Below are positions 23,499 to 33,461 of a DNA stretch of 64,000 nt, one piece after another. Positions within the stretch are counted from its first letter, which is position 1. Each line of letters starts with the position of its first letter. The DNA comes from Elgaria multicarinata webbii (lineage: Eukaryota > Chordata > Lepidosauria > Squamata > Anguidae). Location: the NCBI RefSeq assembly GCF_023053635.1, contig NC_086183.1, forward strand, positions 31,229,501 to 31,293,500, given 5' to 3'. Position numbers and translations under genes: made by a program. The notes below the pieces were generated by a model. That model did not search any database and was not told the origin of the DNA. It saw only the letters and a list, made by a program, of their open reading frames with translations.

Positions 23499-26400
23499 TT
23501 ATTTATTTATTTATTTATTTGCTACCCGCCTCTCCCTCTGGATCGAGGCAGGGTACAACACAAACGCAAACACCATAAAATACATATGATGCATTTGCCA
23601 GAGTTGCAAACTTCACGGATGACCCCCCAAGAAAAGGGGTGATATCTGTGGGACTTTCCCAACAAAGTTTATAATAAATTTGAACCAGTACAGCCAGCAA
23701 CAAAATGTTGCAGCGCAAGCTGCCGGCCAGCCTGCCGGCCTGATGTGCCTTCTTCCAGCAGGGCTGGGCCAGGACATTTTACACCCTGAAGTGGAGCAGC
23801 AAATGGAGTTCTCCGCCCACCCATCCCCAAGTCAATGCACAGAATATTCAAGGTCTGTAAAGTGATTTTGGCACTTGAGGTGCACAAATGCTTCCCTCCC
23901 TTTTGGGCAGTACAAAAAAAAAATTCCATTAAGGGCATATCCTATCTATCTTCAGACAGAATAAAAATTCCTACTGGAATGCTGGAAGTTGTAGGGTGTT
24001 TTTCCTGTCTAAACATGGACAGGATTGCACCCTAACATAGCTTTTATCAAGCTGCTTGCTGACACCTCCATCTTGTGTGTGGATGGTGCAGATTTGGCTC
24101 AGTATGGATCAGTACTCAAATCATGAGTTTGCTTTTAGAAATTCCAGTAATAAAGGTAAGGTGAAGAGCACCTGAGCATGTGCAGAGTGGCTTTCAGTCA
24201 TCACTGAAAACCTCCATACATTTGACACTCTGGTTCAGAAGTTACAAATCCTTGGCAGACTCAAAGTCCATCACCCCTCTGTTCAGAAATTCAGCTGTAT
24301 TACAAGTAACTTCTGGAAATCCCAGGTCCTATATCCAGATCCTGGATTTGTCTTGGAGCACAGAAGTTTATGCGGTGAAAACGGACCAGAAAAGAGACTG
24401 TGCCACGCCCAAATAGATCTGTTGGTCTTATTGGTCCCAGTGGCCATGGCATCCTTTGGTGTGGAACTTGACATTGGCTGCCGTTTCATTGCAAAATAAA
24501 AATAAAAATCAAGTTTCTAGCCCCTTTGACTGAGAAAACACATGTGGGAGTTGGATAGCTAGCATCTAGTGGGGTCTCAGAAGCTAGAGTAGTCGCAGAA
24601 TAATATTTGCAGTGATTGAAATGCAAGTTAAAACCATAGCTTCTATTTAAAATAAAAAGTTACGTGGAACCGATAACAATATACTTTTGCACGCTTAATT
24701 CGGAACAAAGCTGGTGACCACCATCACCTCCAAGCCCTTCTTGCTGTCGCTGAGTTTCCAGCGTCGAATGGGGATCCGTAGAGGACCCATTTGTTAATCA
24801 TTTATCCATGTAACGATGAAGCAGAGCTTGGGGCGGAACACGGCTTGCCGGAGGTCAAGCTGCCGACCAGTTCCGCCCTTTTCCCCCAGTGTTAGAACGG
24901 AGGAAGGGTACGATGCGGAAGAGATTAGTCATTCGATTCGCCTTATCGGATTGCTTCGTACACAGGAGGAAAAACCAAGGATGGGGGAAATTGCAGTGGC
25001 TGCCAACCCCAGCTGGGTCAGGCCAGCGTGAGCAGGATCTGGTCCACGCTTTGGCCAGCGTGGACTGAGATCAGTGAGGTTCTGAAGGAGCAAAACAGCT
25101 TGCTTGGGTAAGCCCAGCCGTGCGGGGCAGGCAGCATGAAACTAGGGCAGGCAGCTTTGATCGATGAATAAATGCAGGTAATTGGCAAGATCTCCTTGGT
25201 GGGGAGAGGAACAAGGCAGCAACCGAACAGGTGCACAGCCTGTTGTGTACCTGTCCAAGGTACAAAGCCCCCATTCCATCAGCACGGGAGAGGAGCTCTT
25301 GCTTTCTAGTGAGAAGACTATATATTTTTGATAAATTTGCTAAATTTGCTGCGTTGAGTAAGCCTGTCAGGTTTTGAGACTTTCTACCCCGAGGAAAGTT
25401 CCTTGACACATCCGCTCACTTGCTGGTCAATCCCCTACTCGTGACAAGGTTTCTGGGGCATATTTTGGCCTGCTACACTTCACTGTTGACCCTGTGGGAG
25501 AGGAGGGGGGAACATGGGATAGGTAGTCCAACATCTCAGGACTGCACCAGTTAGTATTAATCGTGGGTGGCCAAGCTTTAAGGCAGATTGCAAAGGTGAC
25601 CGAGAGAAATGGGAAGAGATACAACCGGATTATTAGAGCAACAGGATCTGGTTAGGCCTCATCTAGAGTATTGCGTCCAGTTCTGGGCTCCACAATTCAA
25701 GAAGGACGCAGACAAACTGGAGGGGGTTCAGAGGAGGGCAACCAGGATGATCAGGGGTCTGGAAACAAAGCCCTATGAAGAGAGACTGAAAGAACTCAGC
25801 AGGTTTAGCCTGGAGAAGAGAAGACGGAGGGGAGACATGAGAGCACTCTTCAAATACTTAAAAGGTTGTCACACAGAGGAGGGCCAGGATCTCTTCTCGA
25901 TCCTCCCAGAGTGCAGGACACGGAATAATGGGCTCAAGTTACAGGAAGCCAGATTCCGGCTGGACATCAGGAAAAACTTCCTGACTGTTAGAGCAGTACG
26001 ACAATGGAACCAGTTACCTAGGGAGGTTGTGGGTTCTCCCACACTAGAGTCATTCAAGAGGCAGCTGGACAGCCCTCTGCCAGGGATGCTTTAGGGTGAA
26101 TTCCTGCATTGAGCAGGGGGTTGGACTCGATGGCCTTAGAGGCCTCTTCCAACTCTACTATTCTATTATTCTAATATTTTTGGATTTGACTCATGGAACT
26201 GTTGATCAAAAGGATGGCCCAAAGCCTGGTGTTAAAGCAAATTCTGTTAAGCCACAATCCTATGCATGTTTAGTCAGAAAAAAGTCCTACAAGTGCCGGT
26301 ACACCCCAGCTAGCTTGCTGTGGACTTTCCTTTGCTGTCTAAACAACTCATAGGACTGCACCATAAAAGATTTAAAAGGCCTGGGAGAACAGGGAAGTCT

Positions 26401-27206
26401 TAGCCTCTTGCCACGCTACGTTTTGAATAAAATGCTGTTTTTAATCTGGATTATATTGTGAGCCTCCTTGAATGCTGTTTTTGGAAAGAAAAGATGGGAT
26501 ATAGATAGATTTAATATAAAGAACATAAGATTAATATAGATAGGATTAATGTAAAGAACATAAGAGTAATATAAAGAACAATTTTGCAGTCTCAGTAAAA
26601 ACCCAGCGGGGAAAGTATCGCATTCCAGACTGAACTGCTAGCCGAGGAGCAAGCCTAGCTCTAAGGATTGACTAAAGTCTCAGCCGCCTACACTGCATGA
26701 CTGGAAAGACGCCGCACCCTGAATTTTATAACGGTGTGGCAGGTCATGGTTTGCCAGCATATTGGGATTGATGCACAAATGTGGGGAAGTGGAATATCCC
26801 GGAGTTGAACTCCAGGTAATGCACGACGATGCAGGCTTTAGAGTTACACAGAACTCTTAATCCGACAAGCTGGAACGGCAGCAAAGCCCTTGCTAGGAAG
26901 AGAGTAACTGAGGTTACTTATTAACATAAAGCGATAACTACAGGTAGAAGCGGGGCTTTGTGAAATTAAGCAAAGTTTAAAAGGATGTTAGAGGTTGTCG
27001 TAGCGGCTCCAAAAAAAGTTTGTAATTAAGCCTGTTTGAAAAAAATCAGTACAATTACATTTTAAAAGTCCAAAACAGGGTTTTTGTTTTTGGTGGCTGT
27101 GGGGCTGGATAATTGCATGCCTTCGTAGCGAATCCAAGAACCCAGGGAGATGGGCACTCACCGGGTTGTAGGTTGGCATGTAGCCTGGTGCTGGAACGTA
27201 ACTCAT
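10995..27206 (-). CDS. LGALS4: Galectin-4, tandem-repeat galectin (11 coding exons)
   Basis: Eleven minus-strand exons close in phase to 339 residues (human galectin-4 has 323). Exons: 27206-27162, 22769-22681, 20997-20796, 19161-19027, 18579-18541, 16751-16710, 15846-15808, 15250-15221, 14579-14491, 12649-12487, 11141-10995. The N-terminus [15 protein letters not shown] is nearly that of mammalian galectin-4. CRD1 (about residues 17-150) keeps LHFNPR and KWGREE, though the usual Arg after the Glu pair is Val. CRD2 (about 208-339) keeps LHINPR and RWGPEER, so both halves should bind beta-galactosides. Between them lies a Pro/Gly/Tyr-rich linker built from four very short exons (residues 158-207). 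No signal peptide is seen, as expected for galectins, which leave the cell by a non-classical route. In mammals the protein acts in gut epithelium, in lipid-raft trafficking and microbe binding. Confidence 0.97.
11441..11642 (-). mobile_element. CR1 LINE 3' end
   Basis: It starts with the terminal CATAGAATCATAGAATAGCAG and is cut at GTCAGGAAGT by the adjoining MITE. Confidence 0.9.
11645..11812. mobile_element. Tc1/mariner-like MITE
   Basis: The inverted ends are CCGTATTTCTTCGATTGTAA and CCCTATTTCTTCGATTCTAA (right end complemented). TA lies on both sides. The same element is at 62126-62275. Confidence 0.75.
12487..12649 (-). CDS. LGALS4: LGALS4 CRD2 central exon
   Basis: The acceptor is TTCCTCTACCAG and the donor is GAC|GTGAGT. 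It encodes [19 protein letters not shown] through RGQYFD, including the ligand residues His, Asn, Arg, Asn, Trp, Glu and Arg. Confidence 0.96.
12690..13080 (+). mobile_element. L2-like LINE ORF2 fragment joined to a LINE/SINE tail
   Basis: The translation shows [15 protein letters not shown] and [17 protein letters not shown], the usual end of an L2/CR1-type ORF2. The piece from about 12950 resembles the tail of the tRNA-SINE family. Confidence 0.7.
13275..13822 (+). mobile_element. L2-like LINE 3' part
   Basis: Readable remnants include [28 protein letters not shown] and [16 protein letters not shown]. The tail is CCACCCAGAGAGCTTCGGCC then (AATA)n. Confidence 0.85.
13898..14015. mobile_element. 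Palindromic MITE of the GGGTGCAATCC type
   Basis: The ends TTAGGGTGAAATCC and GGATTGCACCCTAA are inverted, enclosing CCTACAACTCCC and its inverse. TTAA-like ends hint at a piggyBac-type origin. Related pieces lie near 15652, 23962, 26250 and 52148. Confidence 0.6.
14020..14220 (+). mobile_element. LINE 3' tail, unclassified
   Basis: An AT-rich tail ends in GGTTAATAAATAATGAA. It resembles the L2-like tails elsewhere in the window. Confidence 0.4.
14491..14579 (-). CDS. LGALS4: LGALS4 CRD2 first exon
   Basis: The acceptor is AATCTGTTTCAG and the donor is AA|GTACTCACC. The 89-nt exon encodes [20 protein letters not shown] and RGFIPQDAK, matching human VPYFGRLQGGLTARRTIIIK. Confidence 0.93.
14682..14726 (+). 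repeat. (CA)n microsatellite
   Basis: About 22 CA units in an LGALS4 intron. Confidence 0.95.
15221..15250 (-). CDS. LGALS4: LGALS4 linker micro-exon (30 nt)
   Basis: The acceptor is TTTCCCACACAG and the donor is GTAAGTGG. It encodes [10 protein letters not shown] and is phase 0 at both ends. Confidence 0.8.
15808..15846 (-). CDS. LGALS4: LGALS4 linker exon, duplicated unit (39 nt)
   Basis: The acceptor is GTCCTTTCTAG and the donor is GTAAGTA. It encodes [13 protein letters not shown], a close sister of the exon at 16710-16751. Confidence 0.88.
16321..16626 (+). mobile_element. Sauria-type SINE, complete, with target-site duplication
   Basis: The tRNA-like head has a B box (GTTCGATCCC). 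It is followed by the conserved GGCAACGGCAAACCACCCCG and a BovB-like tail ending in TTCCTTTCC. The 11-bp repeat TTTAAGCAACT lies on both sides (16310-16320 and 16627-16637). It interrupts a duplicated intron unit of LGALS4. Confidence 0.92.
16710..16751 (-). CDS. LGALS4: LGALS4 linker exon, duplicated unit (42 nt)
   Basis: The acceptor is ATCCTTTTTAG and the donor is GTAAGTACA. It encodes [14 protein letters not shown]. Confidence 0.88.
16988..17191. mobile_element. Palindromic hAT-type MITE, CAGTGGAGGC family
   Basis: The ends are CAGTGGAGGCTGGTGGCTC and its inverse CCTCCACTG. The internal arms AGAACTCTAAA and its inverse are also palindromic. The flanks ATTGTAGT and GTTCTAGT are an imperfect 8-bp duplication. 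Confidence 0.75.
17280..17430. mobile_element. Half of a GGTGACC-type palindromic MITE
   Basis: It matches one arm of the element at 21307-21624 (GGAATTTCAGCAGGTGTCAT, CTCTTCATCACAACAG). Confidence 0.7.
17924..18385 (-). mobile_element. CR1 LINE 3' part
   Basis: It runs from CATAGAATCATAGAGTC to CCTGGTTGCCCTCCTCTG. The ORF2 C-terminus ([20 protein letters not shown]) is readable on the minus strand. Confidence 0.92.
18541..18579 (-). CDS. LGALS4: LGALS4 linker exon (39 nt)
   Basis: The acceptor is TCCTGGCTTAG and the donor is GTGAGTACC. It encodes [13 protein letters not shown]. Confidence 0.85.
19027..19161 (-). CDS. LGALS4: LGALS4 CRD1 end exon
   Basis: The acceptor is TTGCGTCCTACCAG and the donor is GTGAGTATC. 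It encodes [20 protein letters not shown] through [12 protein letters not shown], like human VVVNGNPFYEYGHRL. Confidence 0.96.
19686..19865 (-). mobile_element. L2-like LINE tail with (AAT)n
   Basis: An AAT array is joined to TTATTATCAGCCTC and a low-complexity tail. The same tail occurs at 20510-20740 in the other orientation and at 23155-23330. Confidence 0.7.
19884..20018. mobile_element. Palindromic hAT-type MITE, CAGCCTTCC family, with 8-bp target-site duplication
   Basis: It is an almost perfect hairpin: CAGCCTTCCTCAACCTGGGG on the left and its complement on the right. ATCTAGGC flanks it at 19876-19883 and 20019-20026. Confidence 0.92.
20120..20740 (+). mobile_element. L2-like LINE 3' part ending in (AAT)n
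   Basis: The translation includes [35 protein letters not shown] and [13 protein letters not shown]. The tail ends in about 17 AAT units. Confidence 0.85.
20796..20997 (-). CDS. LGALS4: LGALS4 CRD1 central exon
   Basis: The acceptor is CCCTGTCTTGCAG and the donor is CAG|GTGGGT. It encodes [20 protein letters not shown], then PRF, KWGREE and VVNNDGYQ. Predicted ligand residues are His63, Asn65, Arg67, Asn77, Trp84 and Glu87. Confidence 0.97.
21185..21306 (-). mobile_element. Sauria-type SINE, 3' half
   Basis: It reads GGAAAGGAACCTCTCGTGCA through GGTTCGCCATTGCCTTCCCC, the tail and central conserved block in reverse. Confidence 0.88.
21307..21624. mobile_element. Long palindromic MITE, GGTGACC type
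   Basis: The arms are inverted over about 150 bases: GTGACCATATGAAAAGGAGG at the left and CCTCCTTTTCATAGGGTCAC at the right, with CTCTTCATCACAGCAG inside. It is inserted next to a cut Sauria SINE. Confidence 0.8.
21987..22118 (-). mobile_element. CR1 LINE 3' end, short
   Basis: ATCATAGAATCATAGAATAG to GCCTCTTGAAGGCCTCT. Confidence 0.9.
22681..22769 (-). CDS. LGALS4: LGALS4 CRD1 first exon
   Basis: The acceptor is TTGTTTTCCCAG and the donor is AAGAG|GTAAAG. It encodes [20 protein letters not shown] and QGTVPHHTK, 89 nt. Confidence 0.96.
22960..23600 (-). mobile_element. L2-like LINE tails with two (AAT)n arrays
   Basis: Arrays at about 23154-23199 and 23462-23500 are each followed by a TACCCGCCTCT tail (GGATCAAGGCGGGGAACAAC and GGATCGAGGCAGGGTACAAC). 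They are inserted next to each other. Confidence 0.7.
25630..26175 (+). mobile_element. CR1 LINE 3' part with readable ORF2 end
   Basis: This is the longest CR1 copy. The translation contains [60 protein letters not shown] and [20 protein letters not shown]. It ends in CTATTCTATTATTCTAAT. Confidence 0.95.
27162..27206 (-). CDS. LGALS4: LGALS4 first coding exon
   Basis: It encodes [15 protein letters not shown], nearly the start of mammalian galectin-4 (MAYVPAPGYQPTYNP), with donor CCG|GTGAGT. The start context is GCACCATGA. Confidence 0.97.
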
Positions 27207-27280
27207 GGTGCTGCCGTGTAGCCTTGCCGTTGAATTTGGTCAAGAGTGGATGCAGGAACGTGGAGCAGCCTGGAGGAAAC

Positions 27281-27288
27281 CTTTATAG
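27281..27288 (-). promoter_or_regulatory. LGALS4: TATA box of LGALS4
   Basis: CTATAAAG on the minus strand lies 75 bases upstream of the ATG. A start site about 30 bases downstream would give a 5' UTR of roughly 45-50 bases. Confidence 0.7.
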
Positions 27289-27773
27289 CACAGGCTTGAA
27301 AGGGGTGGAGCACCCCGGAAGTTGGTGCTGGTCCACCCATCTCAGTAGGTAGAGAGTTCATTGCGGTCACCTAGCGGCACTCCCCAGCCTCTCCCCACGG
27401 ATGCAGTGGGAAAGCCCCCGTCGTCTTTCGCCCAATGGAAACTCCAGGGATTTCGATCCCATTTCAAACGGCCTAGTGGTTAGAGCAAAGTGAATGGGGA
27501 AACTAGCAGAGGCATCTGGGTTATATCTTCTGCTTGCCAGTTCTGCTTTGCTGCTGCTTGCCACCTTTATCAACCTGAAGCCATTCTGAGCGCCTGGCTG
27601 CATGCCAGGCAGGGGGAAACGCTTCACCTGTGGAATGTCTGCCGGCCAAACTGCCATTAAGGGCCCGGGATCCCAGCTGGTTAAGAGGAAAAAGTGGCAC
27701 CCCTGGTGACAGAAGCAGAGGGGCTGCTCCAGAAGGAATAGAGCGGGGTGCGTAAGAGGATTTCTGGATTCAG

Positions 27774-27945
27774 TGGAGGCAGGTGGCTCTGAGGTCAGTG
27801 GGGTGGTGAATCCGCTCCGGGTTTCAGTCAGAACTCTAAAGAAGCTCTCCAGAGAGTGACGCTCTTTTAGATAGCTTTGGCGCTGTCCTTTCAATAGCTT
27901 CATTAGAGTTCTGACTGAAATCCGGAGCGGATATTGGAGACAGCA
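27774..27945. mobile_element. Palindromic hAT-type MITE, CAGTGGAGGC family
   Basis: The ends are CAGTGGAGGCAGGTGGCTC and GCAGCCTCCACTG. The flanks TCTGGATT and TCTGAATT are an 8-bp duplication with one change. Confidence 0.82.
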
Positions 27946-29161
27946 GCCTCCACTGTCTGAATTGCCATCTCAAAGCTAAGGAGTTGCTCAAATGTCTTGC
28001 ATTTTGCAGCCGCCTTTGAAAAATGTGATTATTTTAAAAGTTGACGAGGGTGTATGGGGAATGGCCACACACCCTTGTCAACACACACACACACACACAC
28101 ACATTATGGTACCTGGTACAATTTCCAAAAGAGTAACTGCAGGCCTGAGAGTGGTGTAGGGCAGGTGTTGGAGCTCTGGGAATTTGTCCAGAAAATAATA
28201 GAGGGCTTCTGTCCACGTGCAGAATGTATCTCCCACCACTGGTGGCACAGCAGTTGCCACAGGAGTAAAGAAAAACAGGGCTGTTTTCTGGCAGGAAAAA
28301 AGTTTAGAAGTATATAGATGGATGGAAAAGTCCACTAGATTAGTTTAAATTTAATTCCTTGCTACAAGGCCCTCTCCTGATTTCCCAGAGGAAAAGCACC
28401 AGGCCTCACATAAATAGGAGCCTTTCTCCTGAGTGCCTGTTGCGTGGATAGTGAAAGGGAAAAGAACTTTGCATATGCCCAGAAGCTAGCTATCATTATT
28501 CCTTCCCATTGCTAAGAACCCGTTTCAGAACCTGAGCACTGGCTCAATTAAGTCCTGGATTTCAACCTCTCCCAGCCACCAACTTAATGGCGAGGAAAGG
28601 GCACTTTGCACATGCTCAAAGGAAAGCTTTTTTTTTAACACCACACAGCACTAGCACAGAGCACAATCACCAGCAGACTATGATCCCTAATTCTCTCTTT
28701 ACTTTGACTAACAAATCCTAAAACTCCCCACCCCCCTGCCACCAGCCCTGTAAGGAGGGCCACCTCTAGACGCAACGAGAACAACCTGCAGGAAATAGGT
28801 ACGATAAATCCCTAAAGCAGTTGCCAGTGCAGGACCAACAGCGATAAGGGATGGGTGTGCTGTTTGCAGAGGTGGGGCCAGGCCGCTGAACAGAATTGTC
28901 AGCAAACAACCCTGGGGCCATGGTTGTGCGCCTTACTGGGCGCCATGGCGGATCTCTGTGGAAACCACCTTGGTGGGGGGGGCGAGGGACGGGCAGCTCC
29001 ATCGATGGGGACAGAGGGCATTGTGGGCTGTGTGTAGACACTAGCGGGTGTGCGTGGGTGGGGGGAATGAATGAAACGGATGAGTCTCATAAAAGCAGCC
29101 AACGCCCAGCCAACTGGACTCCGGACTCCGGCGCGGCTGCATGGCAGCAGGGAGACGGAGC

Positions 29162-29169
29162 AGAGACGT

Positions 29170-29200
<31 letters not shown>

Positions 29201-29640
29201 GAATATTTATATACCGTTCCCCATTGAAAAATTTCGGAGCGGTGTACAAGGTAAAATGAAAATAAAAACAGAATAAAAACAGAATAAAACAAAATTTAAA
29301 AGAAGCAATAACAGTAATCCAAGGCTGCATGTTAAAGAAAGGCTTCTTGGAATAAAGTTGTTTTCAGGAGGCTCCGAAAGGAGTACAAGGTTGGCGCCTG
29401 CCTGACCTCCAGAGGCAGGGAGTTCCACAGGAGGGGGGCCACCACGCTGAAGGCTCTTCCCCTGGTGGATTCCAATCGGAGGATGGATCTAGGTGGAACC
29501 ACCAGGAGCAGGCCCTCGGATGACCTCAGTGACCGGGCAGGTTGGTAGGGGAGAAGGCTCTCTGTCTCTCTCTCACGTTCCGGAGGCAACACCCAGGCAG
29601 TCTTCCCATGGTGACCAGCACTGTCAGCAGGCACAATTGT
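29162..29640 (-). mobile_element. L2-like LINE 3' part
   Basis: On the minus strand it reads APLLWNSLPLEVRQAPTLYS and FRSLLKTTLFQEAFL, followed by a tail ending in (AAAT)n. It is a close copy of 8764-9122. Confidence 0.88.
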
Positions 29641-30019
29641 GTCTGTAAGCGTATAAGATACCTGCCTCCTTCAATAGCCGTAGGTTCCGCCAGTGCTCAA
29701 CATGACCAGCAGATGTGTTTCTCTCTTGCTCACAAGTCACACAGTCTGTCTGTTACGGTTTGACTTTGTTTGAGCTACGTCTGTATCGTTCAGTACTTTG
29801 GGAGACTTTCGCTGCCTGTTGACGCCGTATAACGGATAAAAAACACTTCTAAACAAAGTAGACATCCAAAATTGTTTTAGGGGTATTCCGTTTTGGTGTT
29901 GTTGCGTAATTGGTAAAGGAAAACCTTTTTTTTAGAAATATGCTTGTAACGTCACATCAAAATACAACTTGCATAAAATAACCGTAAAGCGTTTCTGTTG
30001 TAAAGCAGAGCATGGCTAA

Positions 30020-30345
30020 AGATATTTATTTATTTATTTGTTGCATTTGTATACCGCCCCATAGCCGAAGCTCTCTGGGCAGTTCACATAAGATAAAAAC
30101 AGTTAAAAACAGTATACAAAGATTAAAAACCACAAAAACAAGCAAAATACACATACATTTAAAATCCCTGCAACAACTTTAAAAATGATGAGCCAAAAAA
30201 ACAGACCCATGGCCATTACATATTGCTAAATGCCTGGGAGAAGAGAAAAGTCTTGACCTGGCACCGAAAAGATGACAATGTCGGCACCAGGAGATTGTTC
30301 CACAGTTGGGGGGCCACCACAGAGAAGGCCCTCTTAGATCTTAGT
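30020..30345 (-). mobile_element. L2-like LINE 3' end
   Basis: TATTTATTTATTTG, then TATACCGCCCCATAGCCGAA, to a FSGVAPQLW-type ORF end. Same family as 13275-13822. Confidence 0.85.
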
Positions 30346-30504
30346 CAATAGCTTAAAAAGGAGAGATCTCATTCAAGTACCAAGTCCCCCATTCAATACT
30401 GAAGAGGCTATTCACTGACAGGTACACATTCTAAAACCAGCCCATATTTATACCATCTATACTAGCATGACCCGGCCTGTTTAAAATGGGGAGCTAAATG
30501 GGCC

Positions 30505-30750
30505 CAGATGCTCCTTGGATGGGAGGCCACCTGAGGAGTCAGGGTGCTAGTTAGAATGAGGGCCTGGGTTGACCCGGGTTCAAATCCCTACTCAGCCACC
30601 AAGCTCACTGAAGGTGACGTGTGTTCAGTCACTACCTCTCAACTTGACTTCCCTCACAGGGTTTTTGTGAGGATAAAATTGAGCCAGGAAGAACCATGTT
30701 TCTTGCTTTGAACTCCTTGGAGGAAAAGGCAGGCTATAAAAAGTAAATAA
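30505..30750 (+). mobile_element. tRNA-derived SINE with LINE-like tail
   Basis: The B box is GGGTTCAAATCCC. It continues through CTCACAGGGTTTTTGTGAGG to AGGCAGGCTATAAAAAGTAA. Same family as 3356-3603. Confidence 0.7.
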
Positions 30751-31084
30751 TATTCCCGTCACTGGATGGATTCATGGTCTGACTCCAAATAAGGCAGCTT
30801 GCTAGGTCTGCAAATCAAGGCCATTTTGTATCAGTCACTTCTTAAGGTGCCACAAAAAACTCTCGTGGGAATAAATGAAATGCAGCTCTATCAAACACTA
30901 AAAGAGTTGGATCTGTTTGTAGTAGGCCGGTCAGCATACAGCCTGCATACACACACACACATCCCTGCCAGGGCTTGTTTGCGGTTCCCACCCACCCCTG
31001 CGATTTGGTGGCGTCGCTCTCGTTTATTTCTCATATTGAGGCAGTAGCTAAATCTTGTCGTTTTTTTCCTGTATAATATTGCCA

Positions 31085-31796
31085 GGATTCGATCATTTTT
31101 GTCTGTCTCTTCTGCCAAGACGCTTGTTCATGCACTGGTTATCTCTCGGTTGGACTACTGCAACCTTCTTCTCTCTGGCCTTCCTTCTTCTCACATCAGT
31201 CCGTTGGTTTCTGTTCACCACTCTGCTGCAAAGATCATCTTCTTGGCTCGCCGCTCTGACCATGTTACTCCGCTTCTGAAATCTCTTCATTGGCTTCCAA
31301 TTCACTTCAGAATCCAATATAAACTTCTTCTGTTAACCTTCAAAGCTTTTCACGGTCTAGCTCCTTCCTATCTCTCCTCTCTCATCTCACACTATTGCCC
31401 CGCTCATGCTCTTCGCTCGTCTGATGCCATGTTTCTCGCATGCCCAAGGGCCTCTACTTCCCTTGCTCGGCTTCGTCCATTTTCTTCTGCTGCCCCTTAC
31501 GCCTGGAACGCTCTTCCAGAACATTTGAGAACTACAAGTTCAATCGCAGCTTTTAAAGCTCAACTAAAAACTTTTCTTTTTCCTAAAGCTTTTAAAACTT
31601 GATGTTGTGCGGACTTTATACTGTTAGTTTTACCCTACCCTGTGCCTGTTTGCATTCTCTTCCCCTCCTTATTGTTTTACTATGATTTTATTAGATTGTA
31701 AGCCTATGCGGCAGGATCTTGCTATTTACTGTTTTACTCTGTACAGCACCACGTACATTGATGGTGCTATATAAATAAATAATAATAATAATAAAA
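31085..31796 (+). mobile_element. L2 LINE 3' part with long readable ORF2 end
   Basis: A 167-residue open stretch (31099-31602) includes [40 protein letters not shown] and PYAWNALPEHLRTTSSIAAF. The 3' end ATTGATGGTGCTATATAAAT then (AAT)n is the classic L2 terminus. It is among the least damaged L2 copies here. Confidence 0.92.
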
Positions 31797-32944
31797 TGAC
31801 CCATTTAGCTTTAAATCAAAGGCCCATGGAAGCCTTCCAGGAGTGTGAGTTTGCTTCCCGTGGGGGCCTGTTTTTTAGGGAAACGGTGTCTTTTTTGCCA
31901 CTCCAGAACCAAATTTTGGCAGCAAAATCAGTGGTATCCATTTCGGCAGCAGGCAGGCGTGCACCCCCCTCCCACCCACCTCGGGCAGGTTCTGAGAAAA
32001 GGAAATTGGCTCCCAGGCCTGCCGAAACGATCCTTGATCATACAAATGGTCTTGGCGATGCAGGTTTACGCACACACCCCTCCGCTCCAAAAGAAAAGCA
32101 CACAAGTCATCTTAACAGCTTGATCTTTATTGCTGTTTGCTAAGCTTCGGTTATCAGCGCCCCACTGAAGCTGATTTCAATCTGCCAGAGGCTGACGGGT
32201 GCTGGGATCCGCCCCAGCGGCTTCAGAACCTTGAGCTTGGAAGTTATTTTCAGAAATTTGCTCAAGGCTGGTGGGGGAGGAAAAGTGGGCACCGGCGGAA
32301 CCTGAGCCCTGCTGCTGTTTTTGGTTCATGGTTCTTCTACCCCTGAAATCCCACCCTGGTGGTTGTGTGGCCAGAAGCCCCCAAGGCAGCACACAATGGG
32401 TAGAACTGCTGGCTCAGATATCTTTGCCGCCCCTTTTAATTAGAAATAGCCACAGTTGCATCTGGGAGCATGTGCATGCAAAAGAGCCGATAGTGGTCAG
32501 TGCATTGGACTAAGGCCGAGGAGGCAGATTAAAAAACTATTCAGCCATGGAACTCGTGAACTTTCCGGCCGCGTTCTCTATGGCTAACACATTTTAGAAG
32601 GTAGGGGACCCTTCAATGCCAGTCTGAGATCCTTGGAGGAAGGGAGAAGCATAAAGCTGCGATTTAATACCCGCGTGTGCTCAGCGCCTGGGTGCTGCTC
32701 CTTTCCCTCGTCATCAGGGCTCAGCAAAACCATCAGCCAGCCCCCTGCATCCACCATCAGCTCCTCCTGCCTCCTCCTTTTGAGGTAGGGATGCAGAACC
32801 CCAGACCTGGTGTGTGTGTGTCCAAATCCAGCCCGCTGCTGTTCCCTAATGGCCACTCCCACTTTCCCCAAAAAATCATGGACGGGGGTGTTTCTGGGCT
32901 TTTGTGCAGCTTTTTACTCATTTTGTAAACTGTCCAGAGAGCTT

Positions 32945-33235
32945 TAGCTATGGGAAGGAAAGGAAAGGAACCTCTCATGCAAGCACTGAGTCATTACTGA
33001 CTCTTGGAGGGATGCCAGCTTTCGCTGACGTTTTCTTGGCAGGCCTTATAGCAGGGTGGTTTGCCGTTGCCTTCCCTGGCCGTTATTACCTTTCCCCCAG
33101 CTAACTGGGTACTCATTTTACCGACCTCGGGAGGATGGAAGGCTGAGTCGACCCGAGCCGGCTGCCTGAAACCAGCTTCCGCTGGGATCGAACTCAGGCC
33201 GTGGGGAGAGTTTCAGCTGCAGAAACTGCTATGGG
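32945..33235 (-). mobile_element. Sauria-type SINE, near full length
   Basis: It contains GGAAAGGAAAGGAACCTCTC (tail), GGTTTGCCGTTGCCTTCCC, and a tRNA-like head with GGGATCGAACTC. It is broken into by the CAGAGAGCTTTAGCTATGG/GATGGTATATAAATGTAAT pieces of an L2-like tail, so it sits inside one. Confidence 0.9.
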
Positions 33236-33461
33236 ATGGTATATAAATGTAATCAATCAATCAATAATAATTCCCTAAAAGCATAATTCCTGACAGCAAG
33301 AGGTTTAAGCTACAACATGTTGGTAATTTTGGGTGTTTACACTCTGCCCGTCACTGGATTCTATGGGGTTCCTCCGAAATAGTTTGGGGTGGGAGGCGTA
33401 AAAAAGGGGCTGGAATTACAGAGTTTCCGTGCCTAGGTTTACTTGGCACCTCCATGATATG

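Noticed and set aside
25609-26094. 161-codon open frame that looks like a protein gene
   Set aside because: It is the CR1 ORF2 C-terminus, repeated in at least six other places in the window.
31099-31602. 167-codon open frame
   Set aside because: It is the L2 LINE ORF2 end, directly followed by the L2 3' terminus.
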